NCBI GenBank assembly: GCA_012800435.1
Contig: JAAZJH010000061.1
Location: 1 to 59,693, forward strand
Source of the DNA: Clostridiaceae bacterium
GTDB lineage: Bacteria > Bacillota > Clostridia > Saccharofermentanales > DTU023
Direction of reading: 5' to 3'
DNA length: 59,693 nt
Part shown: positions 52,701 through 59,693 of the stretch, in pieces
Layout: every line of letters begins with the position of its first letter
Position numbering within the stretch: the stretch's first letter is position 1
Notes under the pieces: generated by a model
Databases searched by the model: none
What the model was told of the DNA's origin: nothing
Seen by the model: the letters and a program-made list of their open reading frames with translations, nothing else
Program-made: the position numbers and the translations under genes

Positions 52701-53883
52701 TTCCTTCCTGATCCACACGCATAATGGAGGGAAGCGGTATTCCGTTAAATGTATTGTTTTTGACCATGGTGTATACAGCCATGTCAGTAAATACGATGTG
52801 ATCTCCGGGGAGCGGCGGGCAGTCAAAAGAATACACGCCGATGATATCCCCTGCAAGACAGGTTGGTCCGGTAAGCTGCACCTTGTAAGGGTATGTATTG
52901 GCCGGAGCGCCGGCATAAACAGTCGATGCCTTGCCGCGTCGCTCCGTTGAGGGAATCAGATAGCACGTCGGCTGGTACGGCATTTCGAGAACATCCGGCA
53001 TATGACAGGTCGCCGACGCATCCAAGATGACAGCCGGCGGGTCGCTCTGAAAAAGATCGATCACGGAGGCGGCCAAATAGCCGGCATCATGCGCGATGGC
53101 TTCGCCCGGCTCCAAATAAATCACCGCGTCCGTTTCCTCTTGCAATTGAAGGATAACGCGCACCAAACGATCTACGTCGTAGCCGGGTTTTGTGATTAAA
53201 TGCCCCCCGCCAAGGTTCAGCCAGCGCATATCGGCAGGCCAATCGCCAAAAGATTTGCGCACCGCAGTCAAGACACGCTCCAAAACATCGGCATTCTGTT
53301 CGCAAAGCGCATGAAAATGAAGACCCTCCAACCCATCGAACCGTCCTGCCTCTTTTTCACGAAGATAAACATCGGCAGGCACACCTAGTCTGGAGTCCGG
53401 CCGTGCAGGATCGTAAAGCGATACTTCAATTTCCGAATATCCGGGATTGATCCGAAGCCCGCATGAAATCTGGCGTCCGCCGGAAAGATTGTGGTCGAGC
53501 ACGCGGTCGTGGAAACGATCCCACTGGTCAAAGGAATTGAAGACCATAACATCAACAATATCCAACAGTTCTGTAAACTCATCGTCTTTATAAGCGGGAG
53601 AGTAGACGTGAACTTCATGCTCTTCTCCCATTTCTTCCCGTGCAAGGCGCGCCTCGAATAAACCGGAGCTTGCCGTACCGTCAAGATATTGCGCGATGAG
53701 CGGATAGAAGTCAAAGCAGGCAAATGCTTTTTGCGCCAACAAAATCCGGCAGGAGGCTTGCTGAGCAACCTCGCCGAGAAGACGCAAATTTTCCACCAGC
53801 TTTTTCTCGTCGATCACATAACTCGGTGTCGTTATGTTCGACAAGGGAAGCCTCAATACATTAGGCTGAACGATTTTATCCAA
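52633..53883 (-). CDS. nspC: Carboxy(nor)spermidine decarboxylase
   Basis: This PLP enzyme decarboxylates carboxyspermidine or carboxynorspermidine to the polyamine. The fold III domain has TPSYVIDEKKLVENL, the PLP lysine in LLAQKAFACFD, GLRINPGYSEIEVSLYDPARPDSRLG, GLHFHALCEQ, LNLGGGHLITKPGYD and the cysteine segment DASATCHMPDVLEMPYQP. The only well-placed ribosome binding site (GAGGA) is 7 nt before TTG 53883, giving 416 residues; an upstream TTG at 53934 is unsupported and no ATG fits. It is the last gene of the polyamine operon and its 3' end is tandemly repeated downstream. Confidence 0.92.
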   Translation of the reverse strand: MDKIVQPNVLRLPLSNITTPSYVIDEKKLVENLRLLGEVAQQASCRILLAQKAFACFDFYPLIAQYLDGTASSGLFEARLAREEMGEEHEVHVYSPAYKDDEFTELLDIVDVMVFNSFDQWDRFHDRVLDHNLSGGRQISCGLRINPGYSEIEVSLYDPARPDSRLGVPADVYLREKEAGRFDGLEGLHFHALCEQNADVLERVLTAVRKSFGDWPADMRWLNLGGGHLITKPGYDVDRLVRVILQLQEETDAVIYLEPGEAIAHDAGYLAASVIDLFQSDPPAVILDASATCHMPDVLEMPYQPTCYLIPSTERRGKASTVYAGAPANTYPYKVQLTGPTCLAGDIIGVYSFDCPPLPGDHIVFTDMAVYTMVKNNTFNGIPLPSIMRVDQEGKITMLRSFLYDDFKDRLGSTGA

Positions 53884-53940
53884 CGTAATTTCCTCTTTTT
53901 CAACTAAATCATTATGTCGACAATTCTGCGCCAATGTTTC

Positions 53941-55146
53941 TTAGGGTACAAGCACAGGATCGCGATCGATGATCCAAGGCAGGCCAAAGCGATTGAGTTT
54001 TTCCATGAAAAGATCGGGATCGAGCTGTTCAACGTTCCATACGCCGGCTTTTTTCCACTCGCCTTCCAGAACGAGCGACGCTCCGATCATAGCCGGCACA
54101 CCCGTTGTATAGGAAACCGCCTGTGCGCCAACTTCACGATAAGCTTCTTGGTGATCGCATATGTTGTAAAGGCGAAACACCTTATCGCGGCCGTCTTTTT
54201 TACCTATAAAGATACAGCCGATATTCGTCTTTCCGACCGTTCGCGGCCCTAATGAAGACGGATCCGGAAGTACTGCTTTCAAAAACTGAAGTGGTATGAT
54301 GGGCATTCCCTGAAACATCACCGGCTCAATGGACGTCATGCCGACGTTTTGCAAACAGCGAAGATGTGTCAGATAACTTTCACCGAAAGTCATGAAAAAG
54401 CGGATACGGCGAATGCCGGGAATGTGCTTTGCGAGGGATTCGAGCTCCTCATGGTACAACAGATACATATCGCGCTCGCCAACGCCTTCAAAGTCGTACC
54501 GGCGTTTAATTTCCATGGGTTCCGTTTCAACGAAAACACCGTCCTCATAATACCGACCGTTGGCAGTCACCTCACGAATATTGATTTCCGGGTTGAAATT
54601 CGTCGCGAAGGGATACCCGTGATCGCCGCCATTACAATCGAGAATGTCAATGGTATGGATTTCATCAAATTCATGCTTTAGAGCATATGCGGAAAACACG
54701 CCTGTGACACCGGGGTCAAACCCCGACCCTAGAATAGCGGTCAGCCCTTTCTCACGGAATCGATCTTGATATGCCCATTGCCATTTGTATTCAAAACGCG
54801 CTTCGTCTTTCGGCTCATAATTGGCCGTGTCGAGGTAATGAACACCTGTTTCGAGACAGGCGTCCATTATCGTAAGATCCTGATATGGCAGCGCCAAATG
54901 AATCACGATCTCCGGTTCATAACGCCGGATCAACGCGACCAGATCCGGCAGAGAATCTGCATCAACTTCCGCTGTAGAGATACGAACATCCGTTCCTTTC
55001 GCGTCCAGTTTTGCTTTCAGTTCATCACAACGCGCCTTTGTTCTACTTGCGATGCAAAGATCGGTAAAAACGCCACCGTGTTGAACACATTTATGCGCTG
55101 CTACTTGTGCAACACCGCCCGCCCCAATGATCAACGCTTTTGCCAT
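53941..55146 (-). CDS. Carboxy(nor)spermidine synthase (saccharopine dehydrogenase family)
   Basis: The 401-residue NAD(P)H-dependent enzyme joins aspartate semialdehyde to putrescine or diaminopropane, forming the substrate of the neighbouring decarboxylase. It opens with the Rossmann motif AKALIIGAGGVAQVAAHKC, followed by IASRTKARCDELKAKL and the conserved ILGSGFDPGVTGVFSAYALKH and ILDCNGGDHGYPFATNFNPEINIREV. I chose ATG 55146, which has AAAGGG upstream. The frame extends into speB without similarity. It lies 57 nt after speB. Confidence 0.93.
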   Translation of the reverse strand: MAKALIIGAGGVAQVAAHKCVQHGGVFTDLCIASRTKARCDELKAKLDAKGTDVRISTAEVDADSLPDLVALIRRYEPEIVIHLALPYQDLTIMDACLETGVHYLDTANYEPKDEARFEYKWQWAYQDRFREKGLTAILGSGFDPGVTGVFSAYALKHEFDEIHTIDILDCNGGDHGYPFATNFNPEINIREVTANGRYYEDGVFVETEPMEIKRRYDFEGVGERDMYLLYHEELESLAKHIPGIRRIRFFMTFGESYLTHLRCLQNVGMTSIEPVMFQGMPIIPLQFLKAVLPDPSSLGPRTVGKTNIGCIFIGKKDGRDKVFRLYNICDHQEAYREVGAQAVSYTTGVPAMIGASLVLEGEWKKAGVWNVEQLDPDLFMEKLNRFGLPWIIDRDPVLVP

Positions 55147-55202
55147 ATTAGTCCCTTTCTTTAAAATGTAGTCGTTCCTAATTTCACAGTCATTTCCTAT
55201 GC

Positions 55203-56090
55203 CTATTGTATCATCAGTAGCCACTCCCGAAGCACCTTACATGCCGTCACGGTCGACGCGCCTGAAGCGTCGCAAGGAGGCGATAACTCCATCAGATCCG
55301 TCCCGATGACGTTAAGATCGCCAACGATAGAAAGCGCGTACATCAGATCAGCAAAAGACGCGCCGTCAGGCTCCGGCGTTCCTGTTCCCGGCATTACCGA
55401 AGGATCAAGGACATCAAGATCGATCGTGACATAGACAGGAGCATTACCGATTTCATCCGGCAATATAGACACCTCTTTTAGCGAAAACGGATGAAAATCA
55501 ATATGATCTCGCGCAAAGAGAAATTCTTCACGAAGTCCCGCACGTACTCCGAACGAGTGAATACGATGATCTCCAATCAGTTCGTGGGCGCGACGGATTA
55601 CACACGCATGCGACAGCGGATTATCATAAAACTCATCGCGAAGGTCTGTATGCGCGTCAATATGCACCACGTGAAGATTCGGATACACAAGGACAGCGGC
55701 ACGGATCGCGCCCAATGTCATTGAATGATCGCCGCCGACCATAACCGGAATCTTCTTGTGCTTAAATAGAAGAGCGACCGTTGCTTCAACGCGTGCCAAT
55801 GCCTCCTCCGACGATGCGGCAGACAAAGCCAGATCACCGAAATCCGCAACGTAAATCTCTTCCAGATCGCGATCCAACCGAGGACTATAAGTCTCAAGTC
55901 CCCACGAGTTGTTTCGCATCTCTTGAGGCGCAAAACGCGCCCCCGGACGAAAGGATGCCGCTCCGTCAAATGGTGCGCCAAAAAGAGCAAACCGACTCGA
56001 CTCTTCCGTTGCCACGCAACCGCAAAAAGTAGACGGCTCCATAGCCGTCGCTCTCCACATCGATAGTGTCTGTTCAATGCCTTTGTTCAT
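55203..56090 (-). CDS. speB: Agmatinase
   Basis: SpeB hydrolyses agmatine to putrescine and urea with two manganese ions. The 295-residue protein has GGDHSMTLG, HIDAHTDLRDE and TIDLDVLDPSVMPGTGTPEPDG, the three metal-binding motifs of ureohydrolases. GGAGGA precedes the ATG. It links arginine decarboxylase to both spermidine routes in the operon. Confidence 0.96.
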   Translation of the reverse strand: MNKGIEQTLSMWRATAMEPSTFCGCVATEESSRFALFGAPFDGAASFRPGARFAPQEMRNNSWGLETYSPRLDRDLEEIYVADFGDLALSAASSEEALARVEATVALLFKHKKIPVMVGGDHSMTLGAIRAAVLVYPNLHVVHIDAHTDLRDEFYDNPLSHACVIRRAHELIGDHRIHSFGVRAGLREEFLFARDHIDFHPFSLKEVSILPDEIGNAPVYVTIDLDVLDPSVMPGTGTPEPDGASFADLMYALSIVGDLNVIGTDLMELSPPCDASGASTVTACKVLREWLLMIQ

Positions 56091-56286
56091 CGGACGATAC
56101 CTCCTCCGGATGTACAGTGCTTCTCTTTACGTAACCTTCAGCCTGTAAGGAGTCACGCTTCGGCACCTGTGATGCTTCTCTCGCAGATTTCAGTTTTGAC
56201 CCGCTGGGAGGATTGCTTCCTCGCGAACTGTCATTAACGGATCCAGAAATCCATAAAACAAAGAAACCTGTAACAAAAACGCCATC

Positions 56287-57237
56287 TCACGGATTGTCTT
56301 TATCGGTCTCTTCCGATTTTTCGATCTTATCGCGTTCCGGCGGCCAGATCTGCCCTTGGATCACACGCTTGAAAACGTCATCTAAGATTTCACCTTTTTC
56401 GAGCAAACGATTCACGTAAGTGGGCAATGCGAAACTTCCCAAGTGCAGATCCGGATTATAGTAGCGTGTTTCAATCCCTAATGAAAGCCAGCGTTTTGCA
56501 TCATAATTTGCAATCGGATCCAGTCCTTTTGACATAAATCCAAAAAGCCAATGACCTCCGGGATATGTCGGGATGCCGGCTTGATACACACGAGCTACCG
56601 AAAAAATCTTCGACGTGCGCGCGAAAATTGTTGCTGCCTCTTCTGCTTCTTGGCGGTAATATGGCCCTTCGTGCTGATTGACAAGTATGCCGTTCTTTGA
56701 AAGAGCGCGCCGGCAGTTGCCGTAAAACTCACGTGAAAAGAGACTCTCGCCAACACCGAAGGGGTCGGTCGAATCGACAATGATCAAGTCAAACGGCGTG
56801 TTGGCGCGACGGACATAGCGCAATCCGTCTTCGTAGACCACCGTCACGCGAGGATCGCTAAAAGACGAGGCCATCGTCGGCAAGAAGCGTTTCGCTACGC
56901 CGATCACCATCGGATCGATTTCGACAAGAATGATCTCCTCTACATCGGGGTAGCGGCAGAGCTCACGGAGCGCTCCCCCGTCGCCGCCTCCGATGATGAG
57001 CGCGCGCTTCACATCAGGGTTCACACCCATCGGGACGTGCACCAACATCTCATGGTATATAAATTCATCTTTCTCCGTGATCATGATCACGCCGTCAAGT
57101 GCGAGCACACGACCGAACTCATAACTATCCAGAACTTGAATAAGCTGCAGCTCGGAATGGCGAGAATAAAGCTGATGACGCACACGCAAACTCAATTTCA
57201 CATCTGCAGAATGGTGTTCGCTGAACCACAATTCCAT
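56287..57237 (-). CDS. speE: Spermidine synthase (aminopropyltransferase)
   Basis: SpeE transfers an aminopropyl group from decarboxylated AdoMet to putrescine. The 316-residue protein has LIIGGGDGGALRELCRY (AdoMet binding), VEIDPMVIGVAKRFLP, DLIIVDSTDPFG with the catalytic aspartate, and GGHWLFGFMSKG. It is about 30 residues longer than most, with a charged tail after residue 295 (WPPERDKIEKSEETDKDNP). No AdoMet decarboxylase gene is present in the window. GGAGGG lies 7 nt before the ATG. Confidence 0.94.
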   Translation of the reverse strand: MELWFSEHHSADVKLSLRVRHQLYSRHSELQLIQVLDSYEFGRVLALDGVIMITEKDEFIYHEMLVHVPMGVNPDVKRALIIGGGDGGALRELCRYPDVEEIILVEIDPMVIGVAKRFLPTMASSFSDPRVTVVYEDGLRYVRRANTPFDLIIVDSTDPFGVGESLFSREFYGNCRRALSKNGILVNQHEGPYYRQEAEEAATIFARTSKIFSVARVYQAGIPTYPGGHWLFGFMSKGLDPIANYDAKRWLSLGIETRYYNPDLHLGSFALPTYVNRLLEKGEILDDVFKRVIQGQIWPPERDKIEKSEETDKDNP

Positions 57238-57300
57238 TATTCAGCCCTCCTACTTAACGGCACGTTTTTGCAGGACATATCTCGCAAACGCGCCACGACG

Positions 57301-58782
57301 TTACTCTAGCATGACGTATAACTGCCTGACCTCCGGATCTTCCGTACCTGTCAATAGACTTCCTTTATCTCTGGCATATTGAATATACTCTAAAATCCCC
57401 GGCGTCACACGCTCACCCGGCGCGAGAATCGGTATCCCCGGCGGATAACACATGACGGATTCTGTCGCAATCCGCCCGCAACACTTCTCTAAAGAAAGTT
57501 GTTCGGACGGCTTATAGAATGCCTCTGCCGGTGTCATAACCACTTCAGGCGAGATATATTCATTGACGACAAGCTTTGCCGGCTCGGTACCATAATTCTG
57601 CTTAATGTCTTCTAATGCGCCGATAAGACGCTCAATCGCCGCAGGACGATCGCCTACCGACATGATCGCCAAGAAATTCTGCAAGTCGCCAAACTCCACC
57701 TGTATATCGTATTCGTCACGAAGCAGATCATAAACCTCTATACCGGACAGGCCGGTTGAACGCGTATTGACCGTCAGTTTCGTCATGTCAAAATCAAAAA
57801 ACGCGTCACCGTCGCAAGCGTCGTGAGAAAACGCGTAAAAGCCACCGATTTCATTGATTTCTCGGCGCGCATAGTTGGCAAAATCAACGACACGAGAGTA
57901 AATATCCCGCCCGTTAAGCGCAAGATGATTCCGCGTGATATCAAGCGACACTAGTAGGAGATACGACGCACTGGTGGTCTGCATCAAGTTGATGATCTGA
58001 TGCACATACCCTTGATCTTCACGCATATTCGGTCCTAAAAGAAGCATTGAACTTTGTGTCAGTGAACCGCCTGTTTTGTGGAGCGAGATGGCACTCATAT
58101 CGGCACCGGCTTCCATCCCGCAAACTGGCAGATTCTCTCCGAAGTAGAAATGTGTACCGTGAGCCTCATCAATCAACACGCGCATGCCTGCGTCGTGCGC
58201 CAGCTCAACAATTTTCCTAACGTTCGCGCACACGCCATAGTAGGTCGGGTTGTTAATCAGCACCGCCTTTGCTTTGGGGTGCTGCCGAATGGCTTCTGCC
58301 ACATCGTCAACAGACATGCCGAGGGGAATGCCCAACTTCAGATTGACGGACGGATTGACATAAACCGGAATCGCCTGCGACAGGATTAAGGCGTTAATGA
58401 CGCTGCGGTGCACATTCCGCGGCAAGATGATTTCGTCTCCGGGAGCACATGTAGATAGAATCATGGCCTGAACCGCCGACGTCGTACCATTTACCATAAA
58501 AAAGCATCGGTCGGCACCGAAAGCGTCAGCGGCAAGTTGCTCCGCTTCCAAGATGACGCCTGTCGGATGGATCAGTGTATCTAAAAGCTGCATGGAATTG
58601 GCGTCAACCGAAAGACACTGCCGACCAAGAAAGGCAGCTAAAGGCTCATTCCCTCGCCCCTGTTTATGCCCGGGAACATCGAATGACACAATACGTCGAC
58701 GCCTGAACTCCCCTAGCGCGTCACGAAGAGGTTGCTTTGTTTGATCAAGATGATAGGTACGAACTGCATTTTTTCTAGGCAA
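57301..58782 (-). CDS. speA: Arginine decarboxylase (Orn/Lys/Arg decarboxylase family)
   Basis: This fold I PLP enzyme most likely makes agmatine from arginine, given the agmatinase in the operon; lysine is a possible alternative substrate. The 493-residue protein has FDVPGHKQGRGNEPL, FMVNGTTSAVQAMILSTC, VLINNPTYYGVCAN, LIDEAHGTHFYF and the PLP lysine in SLHKTGGSLTQSS. The C-terminal domain has CYPPGIPILAPGE. I chose TTG 58782, which has GGAGG exactly 7 nt upstream, over ATG 58812, which has none. It is the first gene of the operon. Confidence 0.93.
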   Translation of the reverse strand: MPRKNAVRTYHLDQTKQPLRDALGEFRRRRIVSFDVPGHKQGRGNEPLAAFLGRQCLSVDANSMQLLDTLIHPTGVILEAEQLAADAFGADRCFFMVNGTTSAVQAMILSTCAPGDEIILPRNVHRSVINALILSQAIPVYVNPSVNLKLGIPLGMSVDDVAEAIRQHPKAKAVLINNPTYYGVCANVRKIVELAHDAGMRVLIDEAHGTHFYFGENLPVCGMEAGADMSAISLHKTGGSLTQSSMLLLGPNMREDQGYVHQIINLMQTTSASYLLLVSLDITRNHLALNGRDIYSRVVDFANYARREINEIGGFYAFSHDACDGDAFFDFDMTKLTVNTRSTGLSGIEVYDLLRDEYDIQVEFGDLQNFLAIMSVGDRPAAIERLIGALEDIKQNYGTEPAKLVVNEYISPEVVMTPAEAFYKPSEQLSLEKCCGRIATESVMCYPPGIPILAPGERVTPGILEYIQYARDKGSLLTGTEDPEVRQLYVMLE

Positions 58783-58984
58783 GATCTTACCTCCGAGAAA
58801 AAGATTCGTCATGCGACAATCGTCATTTTAACACGATCAACAAATCGTCACATCCCCATCACCGTGTTAATTGAAAAATAAAAGAAAATCAACAAAAAAT
58901 GACTTAGAGTAACTCGCCAGGACTCAAAAGGACAAACGGAAAAGTTTTAAAATTTTACCCGGCACTGCCCGAAACTGTCCGTCG

Positions 58985-59013
58985 TTGTCTTTTAAACATT
59001 CCTGCGCTAAAAT
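58985..59013 (+). promoter_or_regulatory. Candidate tRNA-Arg promoter
   Basis: TTGTCT (58985-58990) and TAAAAT (59008-59013) are 17 nt apart and end 10 nt before the tRNA. Confidence 0.6.
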
Positions 59014-59023
59014 GACAAAGCGT

Positions 59024-59098
59024 GTCCCAGTGGCCTAAAGGATAAGGTGGCAGCCTCCGGAGCTGTTGATGCAGGTTCGATTCCTGCCTGGGACGCCA
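59024..59098 (+). tRNA. tRNA-Arg (CCG)
   Basis: Acceptor GTCCCAG pairs with CTGGGAC, followed by G and encoded CCA. The anticodon arm GCAGC-CTCCGGA-GCTGT gives CCG (codon CGG). The T arm is GCAGG-TTCGATT-CCTGC. A degenerate copy of its last 30 nt lies 62 nt downstream. Confidence 0.97.
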
Positions 59099-59130
59099 AT
59101 AAAAGTCAAGTTTATCAGGTCGTACTGCCT

Positions 59131-59160
59131 ACGCGGACTCGATACATGCCTAGGACGCCA
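59131..59160 (+). repeat. Degenerate copy of the tRNA-Arg 3' end
   Basis: The last 30 nt of tRNA-Arg (59069-59098) recur at 59131-59160 with 23 matches of 30, ending in GGACGCCA in both. The copy includes the T-arm region and CCA but no complete tRNA. Confidence 0.7.
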
Positions 59161-59165
59161 TAATA

Positions 59166-59205
59166 GGACGACAAAACGGAGACAGTCCGCAGTCGTCTTT
59201 TTTAT
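59166..59205 (+). terminator. Terminator after tRNA-Arg
   Basis: GACGAC (59168-59173 region) pairs with GTCGTC (59192-59197 region), with inner CGGA/TCCG, followed by TTTTTTAT. Confidence 0.75.
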
Positions 59206-59591
59206 ATCTTGAAACGTTGATGTATCCATGTTCTAAGAGAGTTCTAAGAGAACCCCGAAACACATGAAGGGGGCAAGAATTTTAGTTCCAATGGTCACCT
59301 CACCTTTCATATCTATAACTTTCAGGATCGGGATAGGTAACATCCTTAAGCTCGCAAGGTTATAGATTACCGGGAATTTAGGAAATAAATGTTCTTGTAG
59401 TATTGTCTTTTTTAGCAGTGTATAGAGTATTATAAATTAACCAAATACTATTCAATATTAACGTTGTTTAATCTATGACGCTGAGCCGAGCGATATGCCG
59501 TTTTATTCTCAGAAATTCATTTCGATGAGTACAAAGGATAGTCCGAGCTGGCAGGTTTTAGCATCAGTACAACAGAAAAAGAGGTGCGCTT
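59206..59591. other. AT-rich intergenic region
   Basis: An exact 11-nt tandem duplication, GTTCTAAGAGA twice, lies at 59230-59251. The 59390-59490 part is AT-rich and could hold the promoter of the next gene (several TATAAA-like sites near 59427). No gene is recognisable here. Confidence 0.5.
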
Positions 59592-59693
59592 ATGACTGAC
59601 TGGTCAAAATATGTTCAGAATCCGGCATTTCTTGAGGCAACACGCATGATGATGTTCGATCCTGATACGCGAGATGTACTTATAAAGTGGACA
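59592..59693 (+). CDS. Unknown protein (first 34 codons)
   Basis: An ATG with AGAGG upstream (59579-59583 region) opens a frame that runs off the window: MTDWSKYVQNPAFLEATRMM then a short acidic stretch. Too little is visible to assign it. The ribosome binding site supports a real start. Confidence 0.55.
   Translation, partial: MTDWSKYVQNPAFLEATRMMMFDPDTRDVLIKWT

Noticed and set aside
52476-52916. 146-codon minus-strand frame with 25-residue internal repeats
   Set aside because: It overlaps the nspC 3' end in another frame, and the repeats are a by-product of the 75-nt DNA repeat. No start signal is seen.
59024-59160. Integrated mobile element boundary at tRNA-Arg
   Set aside because: The copy is only 77% identical and just 62 nt away, with no integrase in view. 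Kept as an alternative in the findings only.

Overview
The window looks like a piece of chromosome from an anaerobic Bacillota, most likely Clostridia-like. I base this on the intact S10-spc-alpha ribosomal superoperon in the Gram-positive order (with map, a KOW protein, infA and rpmJ inside it and an ECF transporter module plus truA behind it), strong GGAGG ribosome binding sites, an FtsEX/M23/S41 cell-wall cluster, formate-tetrahydrofolate ligase, and a tungsten-type aldehyde ferredoxin oxidoreductase with its pterin cofactor genes. GC content looks intermediate. I cannot name genus or species.

Layout. (1) 1-8.5 kb is a molybdo/tungstopterin region: the end of a radical-SAM activase, a probable Moco/Tuco riboswitch with terminator, an AOR, a MoaD/ThiS-like carrier and a MOSC protein on the + strand. 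Facing them on the - strand are moeA, a moeA fused to a binding-protein domain, moaC and moaA. (2) 8.5-15.5 kb (-) holds a PHP phosphoesterase, nicotinate phosphoribosyltransferase, truA, ecfT and a fused EcfA1-EcfA2 ATPase. (3) 15.7-32.3 kb (-) is the ribosomal superoperon from rpsJ to rplQ, with a candidate promoter and structured leader in front of rpsJ and an intrinsic terminator after rplQ. (4) 32.5-38.3 kb (-) is ftsE-ftsX-M23 hydrolase, a terminator, then a PDZ/S41 protease. (5) 38.4-42.3 kb (-) holds a CdaR-type regulator, fhs and a Crp/Fnr regulator. (6) 42.5-46.9 kb (+) is a thiamine operon under a TPP riboswitch: thiamine pyrophosphokinase and ThiB-ThiP-ThiQ uptake. (7) 47-52.4 kb is mixed: tRNA-Ser, an unknown zinc-ribbon membrane protein, tadA, plsC, an XRE protein overlapping a convergent unknown gene, and a MATE exporter. 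(8) 52.6-58.8 kb (-) is a polyamine operon: arginine decarboxylase, spermidine synthase, agmatinase, carboxy(nor)spermidine dehydrogenase and decarboxylase. (9) The window ends with tRNA-Arg(CCG), AT-rich DNA and the first 34 codons of an unknown gene.

How the genes work together. AOR uses a tungsto/molybdo-bispterin cofactor. MoaA, MoaC, the MoaD-like carrier and the two MoeA proteins supply parts of that pathway, and the riboswitch would couple AOR expression to cofactor level. The polyamine operon can take arginine to agmatine to putrescine and then to spermidine by two chemically different routes. The thi operon imports thiamine and pyrophosphorylates it.

The most unusual signal is not a gene. 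Several transcription units are followed by decaying tandem copies of their own 3' ends: the radical-SAM gene at 0.3 kb, the PHP gene at 9 kb, truA at 11.8 kb, nspC at 52.6 kb (period exactly 75 nt) and tRNA-Arg at 59.1 kb. Weaker examples follow other genes. I know of no described class that explains all of these together.
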